The position numbers and the translations under genes are program-made. Source: Shewanella decolorationis S12 (GTDB taxonomy: Bacteria > Pseudomonadota > Gammaproteobacteria > Enterobacterales > Shewanellaceae). Taken from it: DNA of 64,000 nt. Shown piece by piece: positions 44,330-56,128 of the stretch (positions within the stretch are counted from its first letter, which is position 1; every line of letters starts with the position of its first letter). The stretch is taken from contig NZ_AXZL01000070.1 of the NCBI RefSeq assembly GCF_000485795.1, positions 120,014-184,013 of the forward strand. The letters run 5' to 3'. The notes under the pieces are model-generated. The model ran no database searches. It was not told the origin of the DNA and was given only the letters and a program-made list of their open reading frames with translations.

Positions 44330-45778
44330 TTATGCAGTACCGCCTACAGTCAGCTTATCGAGCTTAAGGGTCGGTTGACCGACACCCACAGGCACGCTTT
44401 GACCATCCTTACCACACACACCAACGCCCTTATCTAGGGCCATGTCGTTACCCACCATGGAAATCTGGCTCATGGCTTCTGGACCATTACCAATCAGGGT
44501 AGCGCCCTTAATCGCTTGAGTCACTTCACCATTTTCAATCAGATAGGCTTCAGAAGCGGAGAACACGAACTTGCCCGAGGTGATATCCACCTGACCGCCA
44601 CCAAAGTTAGGCGCATAAATGCCCTTCTTCACTGACTTGATGATCTCGCTCGGGTCTGACTCGCCAGCCGTCATATAAGTGTTGGTCATGCGAGGCATAG
44701 GCAAATGCGCATAGGATTCACGGCGACCATTCCCCGTCGGTGCCAAGCCCATCAGGCGAGCGTTTAATTTATCCTGCATATAGCCTTTAAGAATACCGTC
44801 TTCGATTAACACGGTTCTCTGGGTTTGTACGCCTTCATCATCGATGCTCAGTGAGCCACGGCGATTCGCGAGCGTACCATCGTCCACCACAGTCACGAGC
44901 TTCGAAGCCACTTGCTCGCCGATCATGCCACTAAAGGCGCTGCTGCCCTTGCGGTTAAAGTCACCTTCTAGACCATGACCCACGGCCTCGTGCAGCAATA
45001 CGCCCGGCCAACCATTACCTAGTACCACAGGCATTTCTCCGGCGGGCGCATCGATGGCATTGAGGTTAACTTGTGCCTGACGCACCGCTTCACGGGCGAA
45101 GGCAAAGCACATCGGCAAACTGGTTTCATCATTCACCATAAACACGCTGTAATCGTGACGACCACCGCCACCGGCGCTGCCACGCTCACGCTTGCCATTT
45201 TCTTCTAAAATGACGCTGCAATTAAAGCGCACTAACGGGCGAATATCGGCGGCCAAAGTGCCGTCACTGGCGGCAACCAGAATTTCTTCATGCACACCCG
45301 CGAGGCTTATCACCACTTGGATAATGCGGCTGTCCAAGCTACGAATATAGGCATCGGCCTCTTTCAGCAGGTTGATTTTTTTCACTTCCTCCATGGCGGC
45401 GATAGGGTCGAGACTATCGTACAGCGCCAAGGCTTGTTGACGTTTGAAAGCCTGCACCTTGGCCTGCTCACCCGCCCCTGCAATACCACGCGCCGCCTCG
45501 GCCGCAGCGCTTAATGCCGCAGGCGTAATATCATCGGCATAGGCAAAACCGGTTTTCTCGCCGCTGATGGCACGCACACCGACACCACGCTCGATATGGA
45601 AGCTACCATCTTTAATAATGCCATCTTCGAGCACCCAAGATTCGTGGCGACTGCCCTGGAAATAGAGATCGGAAAAATCGACTTTATGTTGATGTATGGT
45701 GTTTAAATAACTCTGTAACCCATCTAGGGCTAAGCCACCCTTTAATAAACTTTGCTCTACTTGTGTTAAAAAAGGCAT
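44330..45778 (-). CDS. tldD: metalloprotease TldD
   Basis: 482 residues from the ATG at 45778, matching E. coli TldD length (the frame runs to 45823). TldD carries the zinc site: [12 protein letters not shown] provides the HExxxH motif in [10 protein letters not shown]. Other conserved parts: [36 protein letters not shown] and [17 protein letters not shown]. Works with PmbA (32336-33679) as a heterodimeric protease. It directly precedes the export operon on this strand but seems separate from it. Confidence 0.94.
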   Translation of the reverse strand: MPFLTQVEQSLLKGGLALDGLQSYLNTIHQHKVDFSDLYFQGSRHESWVLEDGIIKDGSFHIERGVGVRAISGEKTGFAYADDITPAALSAAAEAARGIAGAGEQAKVQAFKRQQALALYDSLDPIAAMEEVKKINLLKEADAYIRSLDSRIIQVVISLAGVHEEILVAASDGTLAADIRPLVRFNCSVILEENGKRERGSAGGGGRHDYSVFMVNDETSLPMCFAFAREAVRQAQVNLNAIDAPAGEMPVVLGNGWPGVLLHEAVGHGLEGDFNRKGSSAFSGMIGEQVASKLVTVVDDGTLANRRGSLSIDDEGVQTQRTVLIEDGILKGYMQDKLNARLMGLAPTGNGRRESYAHLPMPRMTNTYMTAGESDPSEIIKSVKKGIYAPNFGGGQVDITSGKFVFSASEAYLIENGEVTQAIKGATLIGNGPEAMSQISMVGNDMALDKGVGVCGKDGQSVPVGVGQPTLKLDKLTVGGTA

Positions 45779-45887
45779 CGCGGTTCTCTCTGAAAGCTTG
45801 GCTAAAATTGGCAACTCACTCATTTTTAAAATAACTTAAATTCGCTGTGAGTCTATTTCATCTAAATCTGTTGAAGGCTTAATCTGT

Positions 45888-46736
45888 TCAAGGCTTAAGG
45901 TTCGGTGCAGTAAAACGATTATGTTGCGTCACGGGCATTTTACTGCGGATGCTGTGCACCTCGGCCACATCGATATCGGCATGCACCCAACCTGTACCGG
46001 TTTTCTGCTCGGCAATTACCTCGCCCCAAGGGCCTATCACCATGCTCTGCCCCCAGGTCTCACGACTACCTTCGTTATGGGCGCCCCATTGGCCGGCGGC
46101 CAAAATAAAGCATTGGGTTTCAATGGCTCTGGCCTGTAATAACACCTGCCAATGGGCTTCTCCCGTAACCTTAGTAAAGGCCGAAGGCACGGTAATAATC
46201 TCAGCCCCCGCGAGGCGCAGCGCCCTGAATAAGTCCGGAAAGCGTAAATCATAACAGATGGTCAAGCCAATTTTGCCAAAAGGGGTGTCGATGACGCTGA
46301 TATGATTGCCGGGGCAGAAGGTTTCACTCTCGCGGTATTGCTTAGTGCCGTCGGCGACATCCACATCAAACAGATGTAGCTTATCGTATTGCCCTAAGGT
46401 ATCACCTTTATCATCAAACAGATAACAACGGCTGTAGACGCGTCCATCCTCCGCCAGCGCAGGGATGGTTCCCGCCACCATATACACGCAGTAACGGGCG
46501 GCTAAGGCACTTAAGGCGGATTTTAACGGGCTAAGATGACTGTCGCCAGCATAGGCGAGTTGCTGACTCTCATGACCACCAAACAGCAGGCTGCATTCTG
46601 GCAGCACCACTAAATGTGGGGCATCTTTGTCCCATTGCAGGCGCTCACGGGTTAATTCCTCAAGCTGCGATTCGATAAACAACAGATTCGCGCTGACGTC
46701 GCGACTGCTCTGACATTGCAACAGGCTGATGCGCAT
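45888..46736 (-). CDS. carbon-nitrogen hydrolase, Nit1/Nit2-like amidase
   Basis: 282 residues. The nitrilase Glu-Lys-Cys triad is visible: VVLPECSLLFGG (Glu47), YDKLHLFDVDV (Lys) and IGLTICYDLRFPDLFRAL (Cys). The sequence best fits the Nit branch (deaminated-glutathione amidase or omega-amidase). Its start lies inside the 3' end of yhdP, with a 77-base overlap, so the two are probably co-transcribed and this gene coupled to yhdP translation. The yhdP-nitrilase-tldD order is shared by many gammaproteobacteria. Confidence 0.85.
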   Translation of the reverse strand: MRISLLQCQSSRDVSANLLFIESQLEELTRERLQWDKDAPHLVVLPECSLLFGGHESQQLAYAGDSHLSPLKSALSALAARYCVYMVAGTIPALAEDGRVYSRCYLFDDKGDTLGQYDKLHLFDVDVADGTKQYRESETFCPGNHISVIDTPFGKIGLTICYDLRFPDLFRALRLAGAEIITVPSAFTKVTGEAHWQVLLQARAIETQCFILAAGQWGAHNEGSRETWGQSMVIGPWGEVIAEQKTGTGWVHADIDVAEVHSIRSKMPVTQHNRFTAPNLKP

Positions 46737-49700
46737 GACTATCTCCTTGAATTGTGTTTATCGACAATGCCACCTTGGTGCTCACAGGCTTAGGCAGTGC
46801 GGGTTCGACTTGGGATGGCTCTAAAGGCTCTACCTTAGGGAGCGTTGGCGCTTGAGGCAATGCCTCTTCCTCGACCGCTTTTGCCGGTTCCTCTTTAGGT
46901 TTATCAGCACCTGGCGCAGGCTGCTCATTGTTTTTTTCAGGCTCGACGGGCGGCGTAGCGTCTTTCTTAGTCGGAGCGCTATTCTTGACGGGCACCGCAT
47001 CATTCTTAGGGTCTGCGCCCTCGGTTGGCGCAGGCAATTCGCCCCCCACCATAGGCAGAATCGACTCGGGGATCTCAATCTCTTTGCTCTTACGTTCGAG
47101 CTCTTCCACCACAGGATCGGACATAGTGCCAGTGACTCGGAAGCGGATTTCCGAAATCACCTCAATCACAGGTTCGAGCACTTTGGTCAGCGCAAACGCG
47201 CCAAGCCCCAGCGTCCACGCACTGGTACTGAGCAGCACCACGGTCGGCACACTCGACGCCAGCTGTGGCACAAAACGGATATCGTAGTTTAAGCTTTCGC
47301 TGGTGAGGTCCGTATAGCCGCGCACCTTCATATTGCCCGCAATCGCATCCATTTCGGTATCCGTGGTTTTAACCACGCCATTATCGATTTGCAGATTGCC
47401 GCTAAAGGAGTTGAAGTACATGCCCTGGCCGAACACATCACTGAAATCTAAGGATAACTTACGTACCAAGGAGTCAAGGCTGAACAGGGAGAATATCCGC
47501 GCGCCCTTATCGCTCACTTGGGATAAATGCCCCTTACCCAGCTCAAACTTCACCTTGCCGTTTAAGGTATTGAGGGAGAAAGCATAGGGTGCACCTTGCC
47601 ACTTAAGCTCAGCATTCACCTTCAAAGGTGCCTCATTCACACCAGGATCTATGCCTAATTGCTGACTCAAATAATTGAACTGACTGGCGTTTAAGCTCAC
47701 CGTTAATTCAGTTTGGTTTTGGCCATTCTGCTGCTGCCAAATGCCGTTACCCTGCAAGGACACCTCTGGCGTCGTCAATGACAGGGTTTGGATACGATAG
47801 CCCGATGCCTGTGGGCTCGCCTGTAGCACCAACTTGCCAAAGGCTTTGTCGAAGAAGCGAAAATCATCCACATTCACGGCAACCGGCGGTAAATTGGTCA
47901 GCACCTCATCCGCGGCAAAATCGCCTTCCCCTTCGGGTTTCACTTCGGGGGAGAAATAAAACTTACTGGCGGTGACTTTTAATCCTTGGGTCATCCAGTT
48001 GGGATAAAAATCGACCCAGCCTTCAAACTCGCTGGCCTTAGCGTCGAAGCGCCAACCGTGTTCGTTCGGCTTAGCGTTTAATCTGAGTTCGGTTAGCCCT
48101 TGTCCTAATAAATCAAACTTGCCGATATTGGCGTCTATCCCAACCACGGAAGGAAACAAAGCGGAGTGGCTCGCCTCTTCGACTAAAATGCCAGTGCGGG
48201 GGGGCTTGTTGTCAGTGCCGACAAAGGCATTAATCACAGGCAGCCAATTGGCGAGCTTGCCGCTGGTCACATCAATCTTGATATGCCCCTGCTCGGTATT
48301 GGGCACCTCGGCCGCATCGAAGAGTCGGCCCAATAACAAGTCAAAATAGCTAAATTGAGTGCCCTTTTCGGCCTCGAAGCCGCCAATAAACTCGGCCTGT
48401 TTATCCAGTTTTACCCTTAGCGTTGCCCTTTGTTGATCGCCAGAAAACTCCGCCATTAAGGGCCTTGGTTCATCTTCGGGTTTGGCAAAAGCGCCCGGTA
48501 ATTTCAAGGTGGCGCCAACCAAATCTGAACCCACATTGGCTTGAATTTGATAGCCTTGATCGTCGAACACCATATTCAAGTTGCCGCCCCAAGCGACTTT
48601 ACCTTGGTAAAATTCACTCAAGGGATTCTGCAGCTCTTGTGGTAATCGGCTGAGATCCCAACGGCTCTTCATATCCACATTGAGCGCAAAATCTTTGCCT
48701 TCGGGTTTAGTGGCAAAACTGAACTCAAAGGGCTGCTCAAATAAGCGGGATTTAATGCCTTTGCCCTCAACAATCTCATTCGCAAACTGCACTGTGCCCG
48801 TCACGGCCTTGAGCTGTAACCCGGGCTGGGCAATAAATACTGGCGTATTATCAAAGGCAATTTTGCCACGGATATCCTCGGCCTCGCCCTCGTACAAGGG
48901 GATGCTGATATCTAAATTCCCCGTCACCGCGCCCTGCACTTGCACAACGCTTAAGGTCTTGCCCACAGTATCGGCGAGCGGTGATGCCTGCAACACTTGG
49001 GTGGCAGCGCTACCATTGGTGGCAAGATCGGCCTGAATTTTTAACAGCGAATGCTCGCCTAATTCGGGGATAAACACATGGGCGCCATCGGCCACCACAT
49101 TCATCAATTTGCCCTGGTTAACCCAGATATCCATGCGGGCATTTTCAAATAAAGCATCGAGGGAAAGCTCAGTCACCGCTGGCCAATCGGGTTGAAATTG
49201 ATACTCGGCGTTATCTAAGGTAAAAGCCGCTTGGAAGACCCCGCTATTATCCTCAAAGGGAAAATGCGCTAAGGCGCCCTGCCATAACACCTGCGCATTT
49301 TGGCTCTGGCCTGCCTTGATAGCGCCATCCAAATACTCCGCTAGCGCCTCGCCCATGGCTTTGACGGGGAAGTATCTATCCGCATTGGCGGCATTTTTAA
49401 CTGCCACATTAGCGGCGAGCGACATACTGGCTTCGGCGCTAAAATCCAGTTTTAGGGCGGCAGAAACGCCAATATCGTCGTTTTCGAGCTGAACCTCAGG
49501 CACGGATAAGGTGGCTCTTTGGGTATCGAAGGCGCCCGTTAACGCCGCGCCATGCAGTACCAAAGGCGCTGAAAATTGATCGCCAAAATCGAGGGTATAG
49601 GTCTGTTCAGGCAGCGAAAACACTAAGCTGTTATTCTGCCACTGCAATGCTAAATCTAAAGGATTGGTGTTAGGTATGCCCTCGATTTTCTGCCAATGTA

Positions 49701-50913
49701 ATTGCTTGATATGGGTACTGGCGAGCAAGGGTTGCTTAGCGCTTTGGTAGAGACGGATCGGCCCGACACTGCCCTCAGGGGCAAGCTTGAACCATTGTCT
49801 AAGTACTGACAACTCGACCCCGGGTAACAGGGGTAATAATGGAAACAGGGTCGGTAAATCCAAGCGACTCACATAGGCATAAAAAGCATCGTCTTGTTGC
49901 TTTACCGCAAACTTCAGCTCGGGCCAATGCTCGCCATTGGTCACAAAATCCAAATTCGCACTGCTGATCTCCCAGCCTGTTTCCTTGGGTAGCCAGCTAA
50001 TACTGCCGGACTGAATTTCAAATTTCTGTGGCTCTCCATGCATAGACCATTGCAGCCAACTGGGTTCGAACTGTACTAAGCCCGCACTGACGCTGCGGTG
50101 GGCAAAATCAAACCACGCCTTGAGATTGACCACCCCTTCTAAGGGTAACTTCTTGCTCGGATCATAGGGATTAGGTTGACGTGATGCCCATTCGCCCAAA
50201 TCTAAGGACTGAGCCGCAAGATAAATTTGCCCCTTCAGCGTATCAGGCGCAGTCGCGTCCCCGTAAAGATCGAGTTGCAAACTCAGCGACTCATTTACCA
50301 TGGCATTGTTATCGAGGTAAATTTCCCCCGCGCCACGGTGGCGCTCACCACTATTACGCCAGTTAAGGTGGCGAATGTGGATGGGTCGATATTCATGCTG
50401 CAAGCTCAACAGCTGCACCGAGGCATCTGTCAGCGAGAAACGTTCGAGCTGCTTTAAGAGTAATTTATATAGCCAATCGGTTTGCGAAGTTTGATTGGCC
50501 GCGCCCTGCGCTTTATTGCCCGATAATTTGTCGATATCGAGGGCAATATGAACGCCATCGAAATTCACATCTTCGATGCGTGGGCTGGTCGTCAGCAGCG
50601 ATTGCCAAAAATCCAATTTAATTTGGACATTCTTGACCAGCACTGTGACGGGGAGTTTTTCCTGCGGCGGGATCACCAGATTATCGACCGTCACGGCCGG
50701 GCCAAAGGCCTGCCACTGGGCGGATAACTCGCCGACCTGCACATCAATTTGATATTCGCTTTTTACATACTCAACTAACTGCTGACGCACACCGTCGACT
50801 TGGGGCAATAATCCGCGGATCAAGCTTACCGTCAGGGCAAACAAGACTAAGATCAGCGCCAGTAATTGCCAGCAAAAACGGCTTAGTTTTTTCGCAGTAA
50901 AAAGCGTTGCCAC
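46660..50913 (-). CDS. yhdP: YhdP, AsmA-like phospholipid-transport protein
   Basis: 1417 residues, longer than E. coli YhdP (about 1266). GTG start overlapping the rng stop by one base. One N-terminal membrane helix (LLALILVLFALTVSLIRGLL) and then a long periplasmic repeating beta-groove (AsmA/DUF3971). With TamB and YdbH this family moves phospholipids to the outer membrane. The DUF-type core ends near EVISEIRFRVTGTMSDPVVE. The last ~130 residues are a Pro/Glu/Lys-rich low-complexity tail ending in the part that overlaps the nitrilase gene. The tail is the unusual feature. Confidence 0.9.
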   Translation of the reverse strand: MATLFTAKKLSRFCWQLLALILVLFALTVSLIRGLLPQVDGVRQQLVEYVKSEYQIDVQVGELSAQWQAFGPAVTVDNLVIPPQEKLPVTVLVKNVQIKLDFWQSLLTTSPRIEDVNFDGVHIALDIDKLSGNKAQGAANQTSQTDWLYKLLLKQLERFSLTDASVQLLSLQHEYRPIHIRHLNWRNSGERHRGAGEIYLDNNAMVNESLSLQLDLYGDATAPDTLKGQIYLAAQSLDLGEWASRQPNPYDPSKKLPLEGVVNLKAWFDFAHRSVSAGLVQFEPSWLQWSMHGEPQKFEIQSGSISWLPKETGWEISSANLDFVTNGEHWPELKFAVKQQDDAFYAYVSRLDLPTLFPLLPLLPGVELSVLRQWFKLAPEGSVGPIRLYQSAKQPLLASTHIKQLHWQKIEGIPNTNPLDLALQWQNNSLVFSLPEQTYTLDFGDQFSAPLVLHGAALTGAFDTQRATLSVPEVQLENDDIGVSAALKLDFSAEASMSLAANVAVKNAANADRYFPVKAMGEALAEYLDGAIKAGQSQNAQVLWQGALAHFPFEDNSGVFQAAFTLDNAEYQFQPDWPAVTELSLDALFENARMDIWVNQGKLMNVVADGAHVFIPELGEHSLLKIQADLATNGSAATQVLQASPLADTVGKTLSVVQVQGAVTGNLDISIPLYEGEAEDIRGKIAFDNTPVFIAQPGLQLKAVTGTVQFANEIVEGKGIKSRLFEQPFEFSFATKPEGKDFALNVDMKSRWDLSRLPQELQNPLSEFYQGKVAWGGNLNMVFDDQGYQIQANVGSDLVGATLKLPGAFAKPEDEPRPLMAEFSGDQQRATLRVKLDKQAEFIGGFEAEKGTQFSYFDLLLGRLFDAAEVPNTEQGHIKIDVTSGKLANWLPVINAFVGTDNKPPRTGILVEEASHSALFPSVVGIDANIGKFDLLGQGLTELRLNAKPNEHGWRFDAKASEFEGWVDFYPNWMTQGLKVTASKFYFSPEVKPEGEGDFAADEVLTNLPPVAVNVDDFRFFDKAFGKLVLQASPQASGYRIQTLSLTTPEVSLQGNGIWQQQNGQNQTELTVSLNASQFNYLSQQLGIDPGVNEAPLKVNAELKWQGAPYAFSLNTLNGKVKFELGKGHLSQVSDKGARIFSLFSLDSLVRKLSLDFSDVFGQGMYFNSFSGNLQIDNGVVKTTDTEMDAIAGNMKVRGYTDLTSESLNYDIRFVPQLASSVPTVVLLSTSAWTLGLGAFALTKVLEPVIEVISEIRFRVTGTMSDPVVEELERKSKEIEIPESILPMVGGELPAPTEGADPKNDAVPVKNSAPTKKDATPPVEPEKNNEQPAPGADKPKEEPAKAVEEEALPQAPTLPKVEPLEPSQVEPALPKPVSTKVALSINTIQGDSHAHQPVAMSEQSRRQRESVVYRIAA

Positions 50914-52379
50914 TACATCATCACCACGTCGTATTTATGCTGGGAATACATGGGCTCATTTTGCAGGCGAATGCGTTTACCTATGTAGACCTCAAGCTCG
51001 GCGACCAGATGACTTTCATCGCCACTTAAGCTGTTATATACAGCGGGCGAGCAGTAAAGCAAAAACTCATCGGCATCATAGGCTCGATTCAAGCGAATGA
51101 TTTCGCGGAAGATCTCGTAGGAAACCGTTTCAACCGTCTTCATGCTGCCGGTGCTCTGACAGGCTGGGCATTCACCGCACAGCACGTGCTCCAAGCTTTC
51201 TCTGGTGCGCTTACGGGTCATTTCGACTAACCCAAGACCCGAGAAGCCACTGACATTCGTCTTGACTCTGTCTTTAGCGAGCGCGCTATTTAAGCTATTG
51301 AGTACCCGCGTTTTATGCTCGTCGCTCAGCATATCGATAAAGTCGATAATGATGATGCCGCCGAGATTACGTAGCCGCAGTTGCCGCGCAATTGCTTGGG
51401 TCGCTTCGAGGTTCGTGTTGAAGATGGTTTCTTCAAGATTACGGTGGCCGACAAAGGCACCTGTGTTGATATCGACCGTGGTCATGGCCTCGGTCTGATC
51501 GATAATCAGATAGCCACCCGATTTGAGTTCGACCTTGCGACCCAGTGCGCGCTGGATTTCATTCTCCACATCGTAGAGATCGAAAATTGGTGCTGGCCCA
51601 GAATAGTGCTCAATCTTGTCGGCAATTTCCGGCATAAACTCTTGAGCGAAGGCTTGCAGCTCGGCAAAGGTGCGGCGCGAATCGACTTGAATTCTATCGA
51701 GCTCGGTTCCGACAAAGTCGCGCACAATGCGCACCGGCAGGGCGAGGTCTTGATACAAGAGGGCCACACCGCGGCGCTGACGCCGCTCGGAGACCTTAGA
51801 CCATACCCGGCGCAGGAAGGCCGCATCCTGAGCAAGTTCGTCCTCACCTACGCCTTCGGCGGCGGTGCGGATAATAAAGCCGCCGTCTTCATCGACGAAA
51901 GGCAGAGTGATTTTCTTAAGACGACTGCGCTCTTCTTCCTGCTCAATCCGCTGGGACACCCCAACATGGCTTGAGCCAGGCATAAAGACCAGATAACGGG
52001 AAGGCAGAGTGATATCTGTGGTCAGGCGCGCACCTTTAGTGCCGAGCGGATCTTTTACCACCTGCACCATAATATCTTGCCCTTGGCGAACCAACTCGGC
52101 GATATCACGGACCACAAAATGGCCTTTTTCCACATCGGCCACGCATTCGGTATGCGGCACTATGTCGGAAGCATGTAAAAACGCGGCTTTATCTAAGCCA
52201 ATATCCACAAAGGCGGCTTGCATGCCGGGCAACACACGGCTGATTTTGCCCTTGTAAATATTGCCCACTAGACCGCGCTTCATGCGCCTCTCGATATGGA
52301 CTTCTTGCAGCACGCCATGCTCAACCAGAGCCACACGTGCCTCAGATGGGGTTACGTTAATCAGTAATTCTGAACCCAT
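50913..52379 (-). CDS. rng: ribonuclease G
   Basis: 488 residues from the ATG at 52379, where the sequence aligns with E. coli RNase G (ELLINVTPSEARVAL); a GTG at 52421 with GGTGAG upstream would add 14 residues. The S1 domain (RGLVGNIYKGKISRVLPGMQ, VDIGLDKAAFLHASDI) is followed by the catalytic region with VDINTGAF and IIIIDFIDM (metal-binding Asp). The zinc-link Cys pair is in CGECPACQS. It processes 16S rRNA 5' ends and decays some mRNAs. Lies between maf and yhdP in the common maf-rng-yhdP order. Confidence 0.95.
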   Translation of the reverse strand: MGSELLINVTPSEARVALVEHGVLQEVHIERRMKRGLVGNIYKGKISRVLPGMQAAFVDIGLDKAAFLHASDIVPHTECVADVEKGHFVVRDIAELVRQGQDIMVQVVKDPLGTKGARLTTDITLPSRYLVFMPGSSHVGVSQRIEQEEERSRLKKITLPFVDEDGGFIIRTAAEGVGEDELAQDAAFLRRVWSKVSERRQRRGVALLYQDLALPVRIVRDFVGTELDRIQVDSRRTFAELQAFAQEFMPEIADKIEHYSGPAPIFDLYDVENEIQRALGRKVELKSGGYLIIDQTEAMTTVDINTGAFVGHRNLEETIFNTNLEATQAIARQLRLRNLGGIIIIDFIDMLSDEHKTRVLNSLNSALAKDRVKTNVSGFSGLGLVEMTRKRTRESLEHVLCGECPACQSTGSMKTVETVSYEIFREIIRLNRAYDADEFLLYCSPAVYNSLSGDESHLVAELEVYIGKRIRLQNEPMYSQHKYDVVMM

Positions 52380-52556
52380 CTTGCGCTGAACTTTATTCGG
52401 ATTTAAGCGACCGGTATTCACGACTCACCCCATTAGGGAAATTAAATTAATCTCAGTATGTGTTAAGCCTGAAAACCTATATCACAGAAGTTTGTCTAGC
52501 GGATACTCAACTAAGGCCTCATATTGCGCCCGTTAACGAGGCGCTTAATCCATGGA

Positions 52557-53141
52557 TTAGCCTATGCCCGCCTCGGATAACAGTTCGCGGGTTTCCACTA
52601 AGGGCAAGCCCACGACGCAGGAGTAACTCCCCTCAATGGATTCGACAAAACAACCGCCCAAACCTTGGATCCCATAGCTGCCCGCCTTATCCATTGGTTC
52701 CTGTGAGGCAACGTAGGCATCAATGTCGGCGTCCGACAGCACGCAAAAGCGCACTAAGGTTTCGACTAAACGTACAGAGGTTTGGTCAACCATAGCTAAG
52801 GCGACAGCTGTCATCACAGTGTGCGCCTTACCCGAAAGTGCGCGCAGTACCCGCTTGGCATCGGCCTCATCGACAGGCTTACCTAATATTTCGTTTTCAA
52901 GCACGACGATAGTATCAGAACCTAATACGGCAGGCTGTGACATGCCTGAGCATAATGCAAGCCCTGCCTGGGCTTTTTCGGCCGCGAGGCGCTGAACATA
53001 GTCGCGTGGTAACTCACCTTTCTTAGGGGTTTCATCGATATCCGGCGCCACTTGGGTAAAACTAAAATCGGCGCGGCCTAAACCTATATGAGTCAATAAC
53101 TCTTTACGGCGTGGCGAAGTTGAGGCTAAGACTAAATTCAC
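52557..53141 (-). CDS. maf: Maf-type nucleoside triphosphate pyrophosphatase
   Basis: 194 residues. N-terminal [38 protein letters not shown], and [17 protein letters not shown] are Maf signatures; [21 protein letters not shown] near the C-terminus completes the substrate loop. Motif detail places it with the YhdE (dTTP/UTP pyrophosphatase) subgroup. It follows mreD with a 2-base gap and precedes rng, as in E. coli. Confidence 0.92.
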   Translation of the reverse strand: MNLVLASTSPRRKELLTHIGLGRADFSFTQVAPDIDETPKKGELPRDYVQRLAAEKAQAGLALCSGMSQPAVLGSDTIVVLENEILGKPVDEADAKRVLRALSGKAHTVMTAVALAMVDQTSVRLVETLVRFCVLSDADIDAYVASQEPMDKAGSYGIQGLGGCFVESIEGSYSCVVGLPLVETRELLSEAGIG

Positions 53142-53143
53142 GA

Positions 53144-53632
53144 CTAACGAACCTTATAATGACGTCGAACGCGACGTAAAATCCAAAAAATCCACGGCCA
53201 AAATGCTAGGCCCGATAACGCGGGTAAGAACAAATCCGTATGGAATTTAGCACCGTCCATCACAAACTCGACCCAATAGATAATCAGGTGATAGATAGCA
53301 ATCAGTAACATCACCACCAGTGACTGTTGCCACTTAGGGAAGTTGCGTAACCGCTGGCAGTGCAAAATCGCGATATAAATCACTAGCGACATGGCAAGTG
53401 AGCGCACACCTAGGGTAGCGCCGAGCAGAATATCTAAAGACAACCCCATCAACCACGCCGTCAGAATGTTATATCTGTGGGGCAACGCAATCGACCAATA
53501 GATCAGAATCATCAATAACCAATCGGGACGCCAAGCCTCAACAATAGTTGGCAGCGGCATAATTTGACTTAACAGCCCAACAAATAGGGTTAACCAAACC
53601 GCGATGCGTCCATTTGCAGCTTGTAAACTCAT
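53144..53632 (-). CDS. mreD: rod-shape protein MreD
   Basis: 162 residues, very hydrophobic with five to six membrane segments ([37 protein letters not shown], and a C-terminal [17 protein letters not shown]). Membrane component of the MreBCD elongasome for cell-wall synthesis. Starts on the mreC stop (1-base overlap), second to last gene before maf. Confidence 0.93.
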   Translation of the reverse strand: MSLQAANGRIAVWLTLFVGLLSQIMPLPTIVEAWRPDWLLMILIYWSIALPHRYNILTAWLMGLSLDILLGATLGVRSLAMSLVIYIAILHCQRLRNFPKWQQSLVVMLLIAIYHLIIYWVEFVMDGAKFHTDLFLPALSGLAFWPWIFWILRRVRRHYKVR

Positions 53633-54693
53633 TAGTGTACCTCGGCTGGCGGTTGAGTGGTGGCAGCGTTCGAGGCACCATTGGCATTGCTTGGTGTCGC
53701 AGCGGCGTTTGGCGCTGTCGTATTAGGAGTGGTGCGATTAGGTGCTGAGGTATTAGGCACGCTCGCATTAGCAGCCGCGCCTTGAGGATTAGCACTGCCA
53801 GTGCCGGCATCGGGTTTGGCTGCTTCCGCAGGATGATCCGCAGCTGGCACAGGGAGTTGATTAGGCAAAGTCACGCCAGAATCTGGAGATGGCCAAATCA
53901 ACAGCAGATAACGAATCCTATCGAGCGCCGCTAACGGCTGAGCCGTGACACGCGCATAACTCTGACCATCTTCAGTTAAGACTTCCATGACCCGCGCCAC
54001 CGGATAACCTTCCGGAAAGCGATTGCCTAAGCCTGAGGTCACTAATAAATCGCCAACGCGAATATCGGTACTCTTGGCCACATGGCGCAGTTCAATCTCG
54101 TCGAGCTCACCAGTACCGTTAGCCACTAAGCGCACATCGTTACGGGTAATTCGCACCGGTAAACCGTGGGACACATCGGAGAGCAAGAGCACGCGGCTCG
54201 TCATCTCACTAACCTGTACAACCTGTCCGACGACGCCCTGAGCATCCACAACGGGTTGACCGACAAATACTCCACTGCGCGAGCCGTGGTTCAGCACCAC
54301 ATAATGATGGGAAGGATCGCTGGCCACCTCCATCACTTCGGCTACCATCTTGCGGGAATCCTGATAGGCAGGCGACCCCAACAGGGCGCGTAAACGCTCG
54401 TTTTCCTGACGCAGATGCTCGAAGCGCTGCAGACGCTCACTCATTAATAATTGCTGCCTTAACAACTCTTTATTTTGCAATGCCAGCATATTGCGGGTAG
54501 CAAAACTCTCCGATGACCAGTCGAGGATCGCACTGGGCACACTCGCAAGGTATTGGATGGGGCTTAAGGCAGATGAAAGGGATTCACGGGCAGGCTCGAG
54601 ACGGTGATTTGCGGCGAGCAAAATCACCGACAGGATAATTGCCAGTGTTAAACGGAACTGGTTCGAAATACCACGAACAAAAATAGGCTTCAT
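53632..54693 (-). CDS. mreC: rod-shape protein MreC
   Basis: 353 residues. One N-terminal membrane helix (RLTLAIILSVILLAANH), a coiled coil (LQNKELLRQQLLMSERLQR), then two beta-barrel subdomains (VLNHGSRSGVFVGQPVV; VGDLLVTSGLGNRFPEGYPV). Periplasmic scaffold linking MreB and MreD to peptidoglycan enzymes. The last ~75 residues are a Pro/Ala/Asn/Thr-rich tail with NTTAPN-like repeats, which extends it beyond the conserved core. Starts 44 bases after mreB. Confidence 0.94.
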   Translation of the reverse strand: MKPIFVRGISNQFRLTLAIILSVILLAANHRLEPARESLSSALSPIQYLASVPSAILDWSSESFATRNMLALQNKELLRQQLLMSERLQRFEHLRQENERLRALLGSPAYQDSRKMVAEVMEVASDPSHHYVVLNHGSRSGVFVGQPVVDAQGVVGQVVQVSEMTSRVLLLSDVSHGLPVRITRNDVRLVANGTGELDEIELRHVAKSTDIRVGDLLVTSGLGNRFPEGYPVARVMEVLTEDGQSYARVTAQPLAALDRIRYLLLIWPSPDSGVTLPNQLPVPAADHPAEAAKPDAGTGSANPQGAAANASVPNTSAPNRTTPNTTAPNAAATPSNANGASNAATTQPPAEVH

Positions 54694-54704
54694 AGGAAAG
54701 CTAA

Positions 54705-54721
54705 GGCGGTGATTAACCGCC
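54705..54721 (-). terminator. short hairpin between mreB and mreC
   Basis: GGCGGT-gatta-ACCGCC. No T tract follows, so it is more likely an attenuator or mRNA-stability hairpin that sets the mreB to mreC ratio than a full terminator. Confidence 0.3.
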
Positions 54722-54737
54722 CCATACCGAAGTTAGA

Positions 54738-56128
<1,391 letters not shown>

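Noticed and set aside
52422..52556. Terminator between maf and rng
   Set aside because: A GCGCC/GGCGC dyad around GTTAAC is present near 52527-52545, but it has no T tract and the genes are probably co-transcribed.
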